Origin: Cedecea colo
Lineage (GTDB): Bacteria; Pseudomonadota; Gammaproteobacteria; Enterobacterales; Enterobacteriaceae
Direction: 5' to 3'
Assembly: GCF_011808225.1 (NCBI RefSeq)
Contig: NZ_SOYS01000001.1
Span: 696,517-760,516, forward strand
DNA length: 64,000 nt
Below the pieces are notes generated by a model. It was not told the origin of the DNA and did not search any database. It saw only the letters and a program-made list of their open reading frames with translations. Below are positions 27,488 through 38,573 of the stretch, piece by piece (the stretch's first letter is position 1; each line of letters begins with the position of its first letter). A program made the position numbers and the translations under genes.

Positions 27488-28477
27488 ATGGCAGAACATA
27501 AAGATAATCTGATCGGCGAGGCAAACAGCTTTTTAGAAGTGCTGGAACAGGTTTCACGCCTCGCCCCGCTGGAAAAACCCGTGCTGGTGACTGGCGAACG
27601 CGGAACCGGCAAGGAGCTGATTGCCAACCGTCTGCACTTTCTTTCAAAGCGCTGGCAGGGGCCGTTTATCTCGCTGAACTGCGCCGCGCTAAACGATAAT
27701 CTGCTGGATTCTGAGCTTTTCGGCCACGAAGCTGGCGCTTTTACCGGTGCACAGAAACGTCATCCGGGACGTTTTGAACGCGCGGATGGCGGCACTTTAT
27801 TTCTTGATGAGCTGGCAACCGCGCCGATGATGGTGCAGGAAAAACTGCTGCGCGTGGTGGAATACGGCGAACTTGAACGCGTCGGCGGCAGCCAGCCCTT
27901 GCAGGTCAACGTGCGGCTGGTATGCGCCACCAACGCCGATTTGCCAAAGCTCGCCGGGGAAGGAAAATTCCGCGCCGACCTGCTCGACAGGCTGGCTTTT
28001 GACGTTGTCACCCTGCCGCCGCTGCGCGAGCGTCAGCCCGACATCATGCTGATGGCCGAACATTTTGCGATTCAGATGTGCCGTGAATTACAGCTTCCCC
28101 TCTTTCCGGGGTTTACCGATGAAGCACGGCAAATCCTCCTGAATTACGCCTGGCCGGGGAATATCCGGGAGCTGAAAAATGTTGTGGAGCGTTCGGTTTA
28201 CCGCCACGGCAGCAGCGAAGAGCCGGTTAATGAAGTGATCCTCGATCCCTTCGCTCGCCGCGCCATTGTTTCCGCGCCTGTTGAATCTGCGGGATTACCT
28301 GCTTTACCTGTCGATCTGCGGCGCTGGCAAAACGACCAGGAGAAACAGCTGCTGGAAACCAGCCTGCGGCAGGCTAATTATAACCAGCGCCGCGCAGCCG
28401 GGTTGCTTGGCCTGACCTATCACCAACTGCGCGCCATGATGAAAAAGCACCTTATTCATCCGGGGAGTATGTCCTGA
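27488..28477 (+). CDS. pspF: Psp operon transcriptional activator PspF
   Basis: ATG 27488 (MAEHKDNLIGEANSFLEVLEQV) matches the E. coli start; an in-frame codon 15 bases earlier is less likely. 329 residues: a bare AAA+ activator with no N-terminal receiver, Walker A GERGTGKE, the sigma-54 loop GAFTGA in GHEAGAFTGAQKRHPGRF, Walker B GTLFLDEL, and a Fis-type HTH (NQRRAAGLLGLTYHQLRAMMKKH). Held inactive by PspA and drives the pspABCD operon opposite. Confidence 0.96.
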   Translation: MAEHKDNLIGEANSFLEVLEQVSRLAPLEKPVLVTGERGTGKELIANRLHFLSKRWQGPFISLNCAALNDNLLDSELFGHEAGAFTGAQKRHPGRFERADGGTLFLDELATAPMMVQEKLLRVVEYGELERVGGSQPLQVNVRLVCATNADLPKLAGEGKFRADLLDRLAFDVVTLPPLRERQPDIMLMAEHFAIQMCRELQLPLFPGFTDEARQILLNYAWPGNIRELKNVVERSVYRHGSSEEPVNEVILDPFARRAIVSAPVESAGLPALPVDLRRWQNDQEKQLLETSLRQANYNQRRAAGLLGLTYHQLRAMMKKHLIHPGSMS

Positions 28478-28603
28478 AAGATCTGCTTTCCGGCGTTTTT
28501 ATCACCGCTCTGACCAGAAAACCGGCGCTCATCATCACTTATTTTGGGGTGCGGGCCAGAGTGCGATACACTTTGGCTATCACCTTTGAAAACTCAAAAA
28601 CTT

Positions 28604-30244
28604 ATGCGCGGAATTATCCCCTGCCTCTTACTTAGTCTGAGCTGCCTGAGCGGCGTGGCGCAGGCAGCTACGCCCGATCGCAAGCCTGAAGACATTCGCA
28701 AGAGCGGGTTTGTTTATTGTGTTAATGGCCAGGTTAATACCTTTAACCCGCAGATGGCGAGCGGTGGCCTGACCGTGGATACGCTTGCCGCACAGCTTTA
28801 TGACCGTCTGCTGGATGTCGATCCTTATACTTATCGTCTGGTGCCGGAGCTGGCGCAAAGCTGGGAAGTGCTGGATAACGGCGCCACTTACCGTTTTCAC
28901 CTGCGCCCGAAGGTACAGTTCCAGTCAACGCCCTGGTTTAAACCAACCCGGGCGATGAATGCCGATGACGTGGTGTTCAGTTTTCAACGCGTTTTTAATC
29001 GCAATCATCCGTGGCACAACGTCAACGGCGGAAACTATCCCTACTTCGATAGCCTCCAGTTCCCTGATTCGGTAAAAAGCGTCCGCAAGCTGGATAACAA
29101 TACCGTCGAATTCAGGCTGGAAAAACCGGATGCCTCTTTCCTGTGGCATATGGCGACCCATTACGCTTCGGTGATGTCGGCTGAATATGCCGCCCAGCTG
29201 ACTAAAACCGGTCGTCAGGAATTGATAGATCGCCAGCCGGTGGGCACCGGCCCGTTCCAGTTAAGCGAGTACCGGGCCGGCCAGTATATCCGCCTGGCCC
29301 GCAATCCCAGGTACTGGCGTGGCGTGCCGCTGATGCCGCAGGTGGTGCTGGATTTAGGATCCGGCGGCACCGGGCGCTTATCTAAGCTGCTGACCGGCGA
29401 ATGCGACGTGCTGGCTTACCCTGCCGCCAGTCAGCTGACGATCCTGCGTGACGATCCGCGCCTGCGCCTGACTTTGCGTCCGGGAATGAACATCGCTTAT
29501 CTGGCTTTTAATACCAATAAGGCGCCGATGAACAATCCTGAAGTGCGTCATGCGCTCGCTTTAGCGATTAACAACCAGCGCCTGATGCAGTCTATTTATT
29601 ACGGCACGGCGGAAACCGCCGCGTCGATTTTGCCGCGCGCCTCCTGGGCGTACGACGGCGATTCTAAAATTACCGAATACAATCCTGAAAAAGCGCGCCA
29701 GCGTCTTAAAGCGCTGGGGATTAATAACCTGGAGCTGCGCCTGTGGGTGCCAACCAGCTCCCAGGCCTGGAACCCAAGCCCGCTGAAAACCGCCGAACTG
29801 ATTCAGGCCGATATGGCACAGATTGGCGTGAAGGTGATCATCGTGCCCGTCGAAGGCCGCTTCCAGGAGGCGCGCTTGATGGATATGAACCACGATCTGA
29901 CGCTGACCGGCTGGGCGACGGACAGTAACGATCCGGACAGTTTCTTCCGTCCGATGCTGAGCTGTGCTGCGATTCGTTCACAAACCAACTATGCCCGCTG
30001 GTGCAATTCGCAGTTCGACAGCGTGCTGCAAAAAGCGCTCGCCTCTCAACAGCTCGCCTCGCGCATCGAGGCCTATAACCAGGCGCAGGATATTCTGGCT
30101 AACGAACTTCCCGTGCTGCCGCTGGCCTCTTCGCTGCGTCTGCAGGCCTACCGTTATGACATCAAAGGCCTGGTGCTCAGCCCGTTTGGCAATGCCTCCT
30201 TTGCCGGTGTTTCTCGTGAAGACGTCGAGGTGAAAAAACCATGA
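28604..30244 (+). CDS. sapA: SapA periplasmic peptide-binding protein
   Basis: Start taken at ATG 28604 ([21 protein letters not shown]), giving a proper signal peptide and 546 residues, one short of E. coli; a start 60 bases upstream would bury the signal. A cluster-5 binding protein with [22 protein letters not shown] and [18 protein letters not shown]. In Salmonella and Haemophilus, Sap proteins give resistance to cationic antimicrobial peptides; E. coli SapBCDF has been reported to export putrescine. It overlaps sapB by four bases. Confidence 0.95.
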   Translation: MRGIIPCLLLSLSCLSGVAQAATPDRKPEDIRKSGFVYCVNGQVNTFNPQMASGGLTVDTLAAQLYDRLLDVDPYTYRLVPELAQSWEVLDNGATYRFHLRPKVQFQSTPWFKPTRAMNADDVVFSFQRVFNRNHPWHNVNGGNYPYFDSLQFPDSVKSVRKLDNNTVEFRLEKPDASFLWHMATHYASVMSAEYAAQLTKTGRQELIDRQPVGTGPFQLSEYRAGQYIRLARNPRYWRGVPLMPQVVLDLGSGGTGRLSKLLTGECDVLAYPAASQLTILRDDPRLRLTLRPGMNIAYLAFNTNKAPMNNPEVRHALALAINNQRLMQSIYYGTAETAASILPRASWAYDGDSKITEYNPEKARQRLKALGINNLELRLWVPTSSQAWNPSPLKTAELIQADMAQIGVKVIIVPVEGRFQEARLMDMNHDLTLTGWATDSNDPDSFFRPMLSCAAIRSQTNYARWCNSQFDSVLQKALASQQLASRIEAYNQAQDILANELPVLPLASSLRLQAYRYDIKGLVLSPFGNASFAGVSREDVEVKKP

Positions 30245-31206
30245 TCATCTTTACCCTGAGGCGTTTGTTGCTGCTGCTGATAACGTTGTTGTTTCTCGCG
30301 ATAGTCGGCTTTAGCCTGAACTACTTTACGCCGCATGCGCCTTTGCAGGGCGCGTCTTTGTGGAACGCCTGGGTGTTCTGGTTTGAAAGCCTGCTGCACT
30401 GGGATTTCGGCGTTTCCAGCATTAATGGACAGTCCATTAATGAACAGCTGCGCAATGTTTTCCCGGCCACCATGGAACTGTGCCTGCTGGCCTTTGGTTT
30501 GTCGCTGCTGATTGGCATCCCCGTGGGCATGCTCGCGGGTATTACGCGTAACAAGTGGCAGGACAAACTGATTGGCGCCTTAGCGCTGCTCGGTTTTTCT
30601 ATTCCGGTTTTCTGGTTCGCCCTGCTGCTGACGCTGTTTTTCTCGCTTACGCTTGGCTGGTTCCCTGTCTCCGGGCGTTTCGATTTGCTTTATGAAGTGA
30701 AGTCCGTCACCGGTTTTGCACTGGTGGACGCCTGGCTTTCCGACTCGCCTTATCGGGATGAGATGATCGTAAGCGCCGTGCGGCATATCATACTGCCGGT
30801 GATTACGCTTGCCGTTGCTCCCACGACGGAAGTCATTCGCCTGATGCGCCTGAGCACCAGCGAAGTGTTCGATCAGAACTATATAAAAGCGGCGGCCACC
30901 CGTGGCTTATCGCGCTTCACCATCCTGCATCGTCACGTGTTGCACAACGCACTCCCGCCGGTTATTCCACGCCTGGGCTTGCAGTTTTCCACCATGTTGA
31001 CGCTGGCGATGATCACCGAAGTGGTCTTTAGCTGGCCGGGACTTGGGCGCTGGCTTATTAACGCCATTCGCCAGCAGGATTACGCGGCTATCTCCGCGGG
31101 CGTGATGGTCATCGGTTCGTTAGTGATTATCGTTAACGTGCTTTCCGATATTTTGGGTGCTATGGCTAACCCGCTGAAACATAAGGAATGGTATGCCTTA
31201 CGATAG
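30241..31206 (+). CDS. sapB: SapB ABC permease
   Basis: 321 residues, DppB/OppB-type permease with about six helices and the conserved EAA-like stretch ([33 protein letters not shown]). Its ATGA start is coupled to the sapA stop and its end overlaps sapC by 14 bases. It forms the heterodimeric inner-membrane channel with SapC. Confidence 0.95.
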   Translation: MIIFTLRRLLLLLITLLFLAIVGFSLNYFTPHAPLQGASLWNAWVFWFESLLHWDFGVSSINGQSINEQLRNVFPATMELCLLAFGLSLLIGIPVGMLAGITRNKWQDKLIGALALLGFSIPVFWFALLLTLFFSLTLGWFPVSGRFDLLYEVKSVTGFALVDAWLSDSPYRDEMIVSAVRHIILPVITLAVAPTTEVIRLMRLSTSEVFDQNYIKAAATRGLSRFTILHRHVLHNALPPVIPRLGLQFSTMLTLAMITEVVFSWPGLGRWLINAIRQQDYAAISAGVMVIGSLVIIVNVLSDILGAMANPLKHKEWYALR

Positions 31207-32083
31207 CGTCTACCGCGAGAAGCGGCCGCCGAGCACGCTGCGCCTGACCTGGCGGAAATTCTACGGCGATACCACGGCGATGGTTGGGCTCTACGGCTGC
31301 GGCGCGCTGGTTCTGCTGTGCGTGTTTGGCGGCCTGTTTGCCCCTTACGGTCTCGATCAGCAGTTCCTTGGCTATCAACTGCTGCCGCCGTCATGGTCCC
31401 GCTATGGCGAAGTCTCCTTCTTCCTCGGTACAGACGATTTAGGCCGCGATGTGTTGAGCCGTCTGTTAAGCGGCGCAGCTCCCACCGTTGGCGGCGCTTT
31501 TGTGGTGACGCTTGCAGCAACCGTCTGCGGCGTAGTGCTCGGCGTGGTGGCCGGGGCAACGCACGGCCTGCGCTCCGCCGTACTTAACCATATTCTTGAT
31601 ACGTTGCTTTCTATTCCTTCGCTGCTGCTGGCGATCGTTGTGGTGGCGTTTGCAGGCCCGCACCTTACGCACGCTATGTTCGCCGTCTGGCTGGCGCTGC
31701 TGCCGCGCATGGTTCGCTCGGTGTACAGCGCGGTGCATGACGAGCTGGAAAAAGAATACGTCGTGGCCGCCCGTCTTGACGGCGCCTCAACGCCCAATAT
31801 TTTGTGGTTCGCGGTGATGCCGAACACCGCCGCAAGTCTGGTCACGGAAATCACCCGTGCGCTGTCGATGGCGATCCTGGATATTGCCGCGCTTGGCTTT
31901 TTGGATCTCGGCGCGCAGCTCCCCTCTCCGGAATGGGGAGCGATGCTTGGCGACGCGCTGGAGCTGATTTATGTTGCGCCCTGGACCGTGATGCTTCCGG
32001 GGGCAGCGATTATGCTTAGTGTATTGCTGGTCAATCTGCTGGGCGACGGTCTGCGCCGGGCGATTAACGCGGGGGTGCAATAA
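31193..32083 (+). CDS. sapC: SapC ABC permease
   Basis: 296 residues, DppC/OppC-type permease: N-terminal cytoplasmic stretch, a first helix, then [18 protein letters not shown] and the EAA region [31 protein letters not shown]. Partner of SapB. The stop TAA shares one base with the sapD ATG. Confidence 0.95.
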   Translation: MPYDSVYREKRPPSTLRLTWRKFYGDTTAMVGLYGCGALVLLCVFGGLFAPYGLDQQFLGYQLLPPSWSRYGEVSFFLGTDDLGRDVLSRLLSGAAPTVGGAFVVTLAATVCGVVLGVVAGATHGLRSAVLNHILDTLLSIPSLLLAIVVVAFAGPHLTHAMFAVWLALLPRMVRSVYSAVHDELEKEYVVAARLDGASTPNILWFAVMPNTAASLVTEITRALSMAILDIAALGFLDLGAQLPSPEWGAMLGDALELIYVAPWTVMLPGAAIMLSVLLVNLLGDGLRRAINAGVQ

Positions 32084-33075
32084 TGCCATTACTTGATATC
32101 CGCAATCTGACCATCGAATTTATGACCTCAGAAGGCTGGGTGAAAGCCGTTGACCGCGTCAGCATGACGCTCAGCGAAGGCGAAATTCGTGGCCTGGTGG
32201 GTGAGTCTGGTTCAGGTAAGAGCCTGATTGCCAAAGCTATCTGCGGCGTGACCAAAGACAACTGGCGGGTTAGCGCAGACCGCATGCGCTTTGATGATAT
32301 CGACCTGTTACGCCTCACCGCAGCCCAGCGCCGTCGCCTGGTTGGCCATAACGTGTCGATGATTTTCCAGGAGCCGCAGTCGTGTCTCGACCCGTCAGAA
32401 CGGGTGGGTCGTCAGCTTATGCAAAACATCCCCGGCTGGACTTATAAAGGCCGCTGGTGGAAACGCTTCGGCTGGCGAAAACGCCGGGCAATCGAGCTGC
32501 TTCACCGCGTGGGGATCAAAGATCATAACGACGTGATGCGCAGCTTTTCGTATGAGCTTACCGATGGCGAATGCCAGAAAGTGATGATTGCGATTGCGCT
32601 GGCGAACCAGCCGCGCCTGCTGATTGCCGATGAGCCGACAAATGCTATGGAGCCGACCACGCAGTCGCAAATTTTCAAGCTGCTGACCCGGCTTAACCAG
32701 TACAACAACACCACGATTTTGCTTATCAGCCACGACCTGCAAATGCTCAGTAAATGGGCGGATAAAATCAACGTGATGTACTGCGGGCAAACGGTGGAAA
32801 CCGCTACCAGCGAGGATCTTATCGCCACGCCGCACCATCCGTACACCCAGGCTTTGATTCGCGCCATACCGGATTTTGGCAGCCCGATGCCGCACAAAAG
32901 CCGGCTGAATACGTTGCCGGGCGCCATTCCCCTGCTGGAACATCTGCCGATTGGCTGCCGCCTGGGGCCTCGCTGCCCTTATGCCCAGCGCAAATGTATT
33001 GAAACGCCTCGCCTTGAAGGGGCAAAAACACATTTATACGCCTGCCATTTCCCGCTGAATATGGAGAGTCATTAA
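32083..33075 (+). CDS. sapD: SapD ABC ATPase
   Basis: 330 residues, DppD-type ATPase. Walker [10 protein letters not shown]-loop [13 protein letters not shown], an atypical signature ([17 protein letters not shown] instead of LSGGQ, as in other SapD proteins), Walker [14 protein letters not shown] and switch ISHDLQ. The C-terminal oligopeptide-transporter extension has [14 protein letters not shown]. SapD also supports Trk potassium uptake in E. coli. One-base overlap with sapF. Confidence 0.95.
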   Translation: MPLLDIRNLTIEFMTSEGWVKAVDRVSMTLSEGEIRGLVGESGSGKSLIAKAICGVTKDNWRVSADRMRFDDIDLLRLTAAQRRRLVGHNVSMIFQEPQSCLDPSERVGRQLMQNIPGWTYKGRWWKRFGWRKRRAIELLHRVGIKDHNDVMRSFSYELTDGECQKVMIAIALANQPRLLIADEPTNAMEPTTQSQIFKLLTRLNQYNNTTILLISHDLQMLSKWADKINVMYCGQTVETATSEDLIATPHHPYTQALIRAIPDFGSPMPHKSRLNTLPGAIPLLEHLPIGCRLGPRCPYAQRKCIETPRLEGAKTHLYACHFPLNMESH

Positions 33076-33881
33076 TGGCCGAAACGCTGCTGGAAGTGCG
33101 CAATTTAAGTAAGACGTTTCGCTACCGGACGGGGCTGTTTCGCCGCCAGCATGTCGAGGCCGTGAAGCCGCTGAGCTTTACCCTGCGCGAGAAGCAGACG
33201 CTGGCGATCATCGGCGAGAATGGTTCCGGGAAATCAACGCTTGCGAAGATGCTCGCCGGGATGATTGAACCTACGAGCGGCGAGCTGGTGATTGACGATC
33301 ATCCGTTGCGCTTTGGCGATTACTCGTACCGCAGCCAGCGCATCCGCATGATTTTCCAGGACCCGAGCACCTCGCTCAATCCCCGTCAGCGTATTTCGCA
33401 GATTCTGGATTTCCCGCTACGCCTGAATACCGATCTGGAGCCGGAGGCGCGTCGGAAAAGAATTGTCGAGACGCTACGCCAGGTAGGATTGCTGCCCGAT
33501 CACGTCAGCTATTATCCCCACATGCTCGCACCAGGGCAGAAACAGCGCTTAGGGCTTGCGCGCGCGCTGATCCTGCGCCCGAAGGTAATTATCGCGGACG
33601 AAGCGCTGGCCTCGCTGGATATGTCCATGCGTTCGCAGCTCATTAACCTGATGCTCGAACTTCAGGAGAAACAGGGCATCGCCTATATCTACGTGACGCA
33701 GCATATCGGCATGATGAAGCATATCAGCGACCAGGTGATGGTGATGCACCAGGGCGAAGTGGTGGAGCGCGGCAGTACGGCGGACGTGCTGGCCTCTCCG
33801 CTTCACGAGCTCACCAAACGCCTGATCGCCAGCCACTTTGGCGAAGCTTTAACCGCAGACGCGTGGCGAAAAGACCGTTAA
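33075..33881 (+). CDS. sapF: SapF ABC ATPase
   Basis: 268 residues, DppF-type ATPase: Walker A GENGSGKS, Q-loop MIFQDPSTSLNPRQ, signature region degenerate (MLAPGQKQRLGLARAL), Walker B VIIADEALASLDMS and YVTQHIGM. Pairs with SapD. Last gene of the operon; fabI follows after 180 bases with its own leader. Confidence 0.95.
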   Translation: MAETLLEVRNLSKTFRYRTGLFRRQHVEAVKPLSFTLREKQTLAIIGENGSGKSTLAKMLAGMIEPTSGELVIDDHPLRFGDYSYRSQRIRMIFQDPSTSLNPRQRISQILDFPLRLNTDLEPEARRKRIVETLRQVGLLPDHVSYYPHMLAPGQKQRLGLARALILRPKVIIADEALASLDMSMRSQLINLMLELQEKQGIAYIYVTQHIGMMKHISDQVMVMHQGEVVERGSTADVLASPLHELTKRLIASHFGEALTADAWRKDR

Positions 33882-34061
33882 CACAGGCACGACCTCTGGC
33901 GACGCGATAACCACCCGGCCCCCGGCTGGAAAAATAACGTGACACAACCCGGCGTCAGTGGGATATAATTTCAATTTAGTGTTGAATAATTGTGACTAAT
34001 CGTGGGTAACAACATGATTATACAGTCATAAAATTAGCAGAAACTATAAGGATTCAAAGCT

Positions 34062-34853
34062 ATGGGTTTTCTTTCCGGTAAACGCATTCTGATCACTGGC
34101 CTCGCCAGCAAACTGTCCATCGCCTACGGTATCGCTCAGGCGATGCACCGTGAAGGCGCGGAACTGGCCTTCACCTATCAGAACGAAAAACTGAAAGGCC
34201 GCGTAGAAGGTTTTGCTGCCGATCTGGGTTCCAGCATCGTACTGCCGTGCGACGTTGCAGAAGATGAGAGCATCGACGCGCTGTTTACCGAACTGGCGAA
34301 AAGCTGGCCGAAATTTGACGGTTTCGTTCACTCCATCGGTTTCGCACCGGGCGATCAGCTGGATGGCGATTATGTCAATGTCGTTACCCGTGAAGGCTTC
34401 AAAATTGCTCACGACATCAGCGCTTACAGCTTCGTTGCGATGGCTAAAGTGTGCCGTGAAATGCTCAACCCTGGCTCTGCGCTGCTGACTCTCTCCTACC
34501 TGGGTGCAGAGCGCGCTATTCCTAACTACAACGTTATGGGCCTGGCTAAAGCTTCTCTGGAAGCTAACGTGCGTTACATGGCGAACGCGATGGGACCTGA
34601 AGGCGTGCGTGTTAACGCCATCTCCGCAGGCCCAATCCGTACTCTGGCAGCAAGCGGTATCAAAGATTTCCGTAAAATGCTGGCACACTGCGAAGCGGTC
34701 ACGCCGATTCGTCGTACCGTTACTATCGAAGATGTGGGTAACTCCGCGGCCTTCCTGTGTTCTGACCTGTCTGCCGGCATCTCCGGTGAAGTCGTTCACG
34801 TTGACGGCGGCTTCAACATTGCAGCAATGAACGAGCTGGAACTGAAAGACTAA
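34062..34853 (+). CDS. fabI: Enoyl-[acyl-carrier-protein] reductase FabI
   Basis: 263 residues, NADH-dependent short-chain reductase completing each round of fatty acid elongation. Catalytic Y156 and K163 (YNVMGLAK), Y146 and cofactor motif [11 protein letters not shown] are present. G93 (SIGFAPGD) is the wild-type residue at the triclosan-resistance position. One residue longer than E. coli at the C-terminus (ELKD). ATAAGGA precedes the ATG. Its neighbour rpfF draws on the same acyl-ACP pool. Confidence 0.97.
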   Translation: MGFLSGKRILITGLASKLSIAYGIAQAMHREGAELAFTYQNEKLKGRVEGFAADLGSSIVLPCDVAEDESIDALFTELAKSWPKFDGFVHSIGFAPGDQLDGDYVNVVTREGFKIAHDISAYSFVAMAKVCREMLNPGSALLTLSYLGAERAIPNYNVMGLAKASLEANVRYMANAMGPEGVRVNAISAGPIRTLAASGIKDFRKMLAHCEAVTPIRRTVTIEDVGNSAAFLCSDLSAGISGEVVHVDGGFNIAAMNELELKD

Positions 34854-34855
34854 TT

Positions 34856-34873
34856 CCGCCCGTTTCGGGGCGG
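34856..34873 (+). terminator. GC-rich hairpin after fabI
   Basis: Stem CCGCCC/GGGCGG with a six-base loop starts three bases after the fabI stop. There is no T-run, so termination strength is uncertain. Confidence 0.45.
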
Positions 34874-35041
34874 GCGTCCGCCTGCCCCGTTAACCTCCTG
34901 TTTTACTTCCCCATATACCATTCCGATATTTATTATCACCGATCATTCTTTGGTCCCTTTCCGCGCTTGCGCCAGGATAAAGCAGCGAACCAGGTCTCCC
35001 TCCCTTTACCGACCTGTTAACTCTTTGACCAAGGAACGACC

Positions 35042-36199
35042 ATGGAACAACGCCAAATTTTGGGCAAAAGCCACTGGTATCACGAAACCCAGTCCAGTCT
35101 CTGCCCGGCGGATGTACTGCCGTTGGTTCCCGAAGCGGCGCACGCAGACCGCTTTTTACTCGACCTTAATTTAAGTCCGCAACAGCTTGCCGACGAACAG
35201 GCGTGGATAACGGCAGCCCGGAGCGCCAGCGAGACGCTCTTGCCGGAAAACGTCCCGGTGACGCGGATGCATACTCTCAGCAGCTACGACCGCCTGAGCA
35301 CCGCCCTAACCGTCGCGCAGGTTTACGGTGTGCAACGGCTTTGCAACCACTATGCGGCGCGTCTTGCACCGCAGCCGGGGCCCGACTCTTCGCGTGAGAG
35401 CAACCGCCGCCTGACGCAAATTACCCAGTACGCTCGCCAGCTTGCCAGCCAGCCGACGCTAATCGATAACGCGTCGCGCACTCAGCTCGATGAAGTTGGG
35501 CTATCGGTAAATGACATCATTACCTTCAATCAGCTGATCGGTTTTATTGGCTTCCAGGCCCGTGCCGTTGCCGTCTGGCAGGCGTTGCAAGGACTGCCCG
35601 TCCGCTGGCTGCCCGGCTTCGATACGTTGCAGGATGCTCCGGCCGACATTTTTACCGCTGAAGGCGCATGCTGGGCGGCGGATTTGCCGCCGGTGGAACT
35701 GCGTTACGCCCGGTCCGAACAGCTTGCAGCCTGCAATATAAGCCAGCCTCTTCGCCCGTTACAGGGCATGGAATGGCTGCTGGCGCACGACGCCCCTGCG
35801 CTTTGTGCGTTGGGTCAGCTAACCCGTCTGCTATGGCAGCCCGCTTCAGCCCATACCGACGAACAGACGCTGGTGATGCTGCTCTCCGCCAGAATCAACG
35901 GCAGTCCTTCCTGCTTCGCTGAAGCCACAAAGCTGTGGCGTGGCGATAGCGGCCTGCCCGATGCGGTGCGTAATGGTGAAAGAGCGCTGCAGGCCTGGAG
36001 TCATAACCATCCACGAGCGCGCGCCATTATTCAGGCGGTACAGCTGCTCACGCGCTCGCCTGACCGTTTCAGCGCCGCACATGTTCAACCCTTGCTGGAG
36101 CAGGGTTTTTCCGCATCGGAAGCGTTAAGACTGCTGGTCAGTTCAGGCCTCTTTGGCTGGCTAAATCGCCTGAAAACAGGCCTGGGCGGCAGGCCATAA
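35042..36199 (+). CDS. yciW: YciW, CMD-fold predicted oxidoreductase
   Basis: 385 residues beginning MEQRQILGKSHWYHETQSS, as in E. coli YciW, which also sits between fabI and rnb. Two carboxymuconolactone-decarboxylase-like helical halves are suggested (around residues 80-185 and 250-370). E. coli yciW belongs to the CysB regulon and affects cysteine metabolism; the reaction is unknown. AAGGAACGACC precedes the ATG. The paired cysteines of classical AhpD-like enzymes are not obvious. Confidence 0.85.
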   Translation: MEQRQILGKSHWYHETQSSLCPADVLPLVPEAAHADRFLLDLNLSPQQLADEQAWITAARSASETLLPENVPVTRMHTLSSYDRLSTALTVAQVYGVQRLCNHYAARLAPQPGPDSSRESNRRLTQITQYARQLASQPTLIDNASRTQLDEVGLSVNDIITFNQLIGFIGFQARAVAVWQALQGLPVRWLPGFDTLQDAPADIFTAEGACWAADLPPVELRYARSEQLAACNISQPLRPLQGMEWLLAHDAPALCALGQLTRLLWQPASAHTDEQTLVMLLSARINGSPSCFAEATKLWRGDSGLPDAVRNGERALQAWSHNHPRARAIIQAVQLLTRSPDRFSAAHVQPLLEQGFSASEALRLLVSSGLFGWLNRLKTGLGGRP

Positions 36200-36300
36200 G
36201 CATTGAATTTGGCGTGCTTTTACGGCAAACAGCGCTTGCCGCAGGGTGCGGATTCGCGTAAAACTGTCAGCCGCTCTTTTGGCCACGAAAACTAAACGAT

Positions 36301-38235
36301 ATGTTTCAGGATAACCCGCTGCTCGCGCAGCTTAAACAGCAACTGCATTCCCAGACTCCTCGCGCCGAAGGCGTGGTAAAAGGTACTGAAAAAGGCTTTG
36401 GCTTCCTCGAAGTTGACGCCAACAAAAGTTACTTTATTCCGCCTCCGCAGATGAAAAAAGTGATGCACGGCGACCGTATTAGCGCTGTGATCCACACGGA
36501 TAAAGACCGGGAAACCGCTGAGCCAGAAGAGCTTATCGAACCGTTCCTGACCCGCTTCGTTGGCCGCGTGCAGAAGAAAGACGATCGCCTTTCTGTCGTG
36601 CCGGATCATCCTTTATTAAAAGACGCCATTCAGTGTCGTGCGGATCGTAACGTTAAGCATGATTTCCAGAATGGCGACTGGGCGGTGGCCGAAATGAAGC
36701 GCCACCCGCTCAAAGGCGACCGCGGTTTTTACGCGGAGCTGACCCAGTTCATCACCTTTGGCGACGATCATCTCGCGCCGTGGTGGGTTACGCTGTCTCG
36801 CCATAATCTTGAACGCGAAGCGCCCGACGGCGCCGCAACCGAAATGCTTGACGACGGTCTGGTGCGTGAAGATTTAACCGCCCTGAACTTTGTCACTATC
36901 GACAGCGCCAGCACCGAAGATATGGACGATGCGCTGTTCGTTGAAGAGCTGGCGGACGGCAAGCTGCAACTGACCGTCGCCATTGCCGATCCTACCGCAT
37001 GGATTGCCGAAGGCAGCAAGCTGGACAACATCGCTAAAGTACGTGCCTTCACCAACTATCTGCCGGGCTTTAACATTCCGATGCTGCCGCGCGAGCTGTC
37101 TGACGACCTGTGCTCGCTGCGCGCCAACGTTTCCCGCCCTGTCGTGGCCTGCCGTATGGTCATCGAACAGGATGGCGCGATCGGCAGCGACATTCACTTC
37201 TTCGCCGCCACAATCGAATCCAGAGCCAAACTGGTTTATGACGACGTATCCAACTGGCTGGAAGAGAAAGGCGAATGGCAGCCGCAGAGCGAAGAGATTG
37301 CTCAGCAGATCCGTCTGCTGCAGCGCATCTGCCTGAGCCGTGGCGAATGGCGTCATCAACACGCGCTGGTCTTCAAAGACCGCCCGGATTACCGCTTCGT
37401 GCTGGGTGAAAAAGGCGAAGTGCTGGATATTGTTTCCGAGCCACGCCGTATTGCTAACCGCATCGTTGAAGAAGCGATGATCGCCGCCAACGTTTGTGCC
37501 GCCATTGTTCTGCGCGAAAAGCTCGGCTTTGGGATCTACAATGTGCATACCGGTTTCGATCCGGCTAATACTGAACAGCTGGCGACCATGCTCGCCGGCC
37601 ACGGTTTTACCGTAGACGCGCAGGAAGTGCTGACGCTGGATGGTTTCTGCAAACTGCGCCGCGAGCTTGACGCGCAGCCGACGGGTTTCCTGGACAGCCG
37701 TATTCGCCGCTATCAGTCCTTCGCTGAAATCAGCACCGAGCCCGGCCCGCACTTCGGTCTTGGCCTGGAAGCGTATGCGACCTGGACTTCTCCTATCCGT
37801 AAATACGGCGATATGGTTAACCATCGCCTGCTTAAAGCCATCATTAAAGGCGAGTCAGCAACGCGCCCGCAGGATGAAACCACCGCCCAGATGGCAGAGC
37901 GCCGCCGTCTGAACCGCATGGCTGAACGTGATGTAGGTGACTGGTTATACGCCCGATTCCTGCACGATAAAGCCGGGACCGATACGCGTTTTGCCGCTGA
38001 AATCATTGACGTCAGCCGCGGCGGAATGCGTGTGCGTCTGGTTGAGAATGGCGCAGTGGCGTTTATTCCCGCGCCGTTTATCCACGCGGTACGCGATGAG
38101 CTGGTCTGCAGCCAGGAAAACGGCACCGTGCAGATTAAAGGCGAAGCCGTCTACAAAGTGACTGACGTTATCGATGTGACCATCGCCGAAGTGCGTATGG
38201 AAACACGCAGCGTTATCGCCCGCCCGGCTGCGTAA
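36301..38235 (+). CDS. rnb: Exoribonuclease II
   Basis: 644 residues, the same as E. coli RNase II. Cold-shock domains (about 15-175), the RNB catalytic core with metal-binding aspartates in [18 protein letters not shown] (about 200-217), [35 protein letters not shown], and a C-terminal S1 domain ([24 protein letters not shown]). A 3'-5' processive exonuclease degrading mRNA. Followed by a clear terminator. Confidence 0.97.
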   Translation: MFQDNPLLAQLKQQLHSQTPRAEGVVKGTEKGFGFLEVDANKSYFIPPPQMKKVMHGDRISAVIHTDKDRETAEPEELIEPFLTRFVGRVQKKDDRLSVVPDHPLLKDAIQCRADRNVKHDFQNGDWAVAEMKRHPLKGDRGFYAELTQFITFGDDHLAPWWVTLSRHNLEREAPDGAATEMLDDGLVREDLTALNFVTIDSASTEDMDDALFVEELADGKLQLTVAIADPTAWIAEGSKLDNIAKVRAFTNYLPGFNIPMLPRELSDDLCSLRANVSRPVVACRMVIEQDGAIGSDIHFFAATIESRAKLVYDDVSNWLEEKGEWQPQSEEIAQQIRLLQRICLSRGEWRHQHALVFKDRPDYRFVLGEKGEVLDIVSEPRRIANRIVEEAMIAANVCAAIVLREKLGFGIYNVHTGFDPANTEQLATMLAGHGFTVDAQEVLTLDGFCKLRRELDAQPTGFLDSRIRRYQSFAEISTEPGPHFGLGLEAYATWTSPIRKYGDMVNHRLLKAIIKGESATRPQDETTAQMAERRRLNRMAERDVGDWLYARFLHDKAGTDTRFAAEIIDVSRGGMRVRLVENGAVAFIPAPFIHAVRDELVCSQENGTVQIKGEAVYKVTDVIDVTIAEVRMETRSVIARPAA

Positions 38236-38254
38236 AACTACAATAACTACTCGC

Positions 38255-38285
38255 AAAGGCTGAATAAATTTTCAGCCTTTTTCTT
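38255..38285 (+). terminator. Intrinsic terminator of rnb
   Basis: AAAGGCTGAA pairs with TTCAGCCTTT across a TAAATT loop, followed by TTCTTTTT. Twenty bases after the rnb stop. Confidence 0.9.
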
Positions 38286-38358
38286 TTTAGACTTCCTTGC
38301 TTTCTCGCTGAGATTTTTACCCTTTATTATCGACCACACGCCAGTAACTTCTTACTTT

Positions 38359-38367
38359 TGTTATAAT
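38359..38367 (+). promoter_or_regulatory. Extended -10 promoter upstream of rpfR/pdeR
   Basis: TG-T-TATAAT is a perfect extended -10 element. No good -35 is evident, as is usual for this class. Transcription would start near 38374, giving a ~200-base leader that contains a long stem (AAGGCAC/GTGCCTT, 38385-38421 region) and a 31-codon ORF. Confidence 0.55.
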
Positions 38368-38437
38368 TGCGCATCTTGACAGATAAGGCACGCTAAACGA
38401 TCTTAACGTGCTGTGCCTTTAACCTTTTCGGGAAATT

Positions 38438-38533
38438 ATGCAATCCATCTTCATTTTTCTGACGGTTAACACATATCTGCGGGTTTTTATCCGTCGCCGC
38501 TTGTTTAACACTGGCTTTATGTTGCTAATATAA
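38438..38533 (+). CDS. Candidate 31-residue ORF in the rpfR leader
   Basis: ATG 38438 with a weak GGGA five bases upstream opens MQSIFIFLTVNTYLRVFIRR..., 31 residues to TAA. Hydrophobic residues 4-18 and a basic RRR patch suggest a small membrane peptide or a leader peptide. It ends 40 bases before rpfR. Chance ORF is possible. Confidence 0.3.
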   Translation: MQSIFIFLTVNTYLRVFIRRRLFNTGFMLLI

Positions 38534-38573
38534 ATAGTAAACTGACGCGCCATGCACCGGTTCAGGAGAAAGC

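Noticed and set aside
36874-37824. 316-codon minus-strand ORF antisense to rnb
   Set aside because: Shadow of the RNase II reading frame; no recognisable domain.
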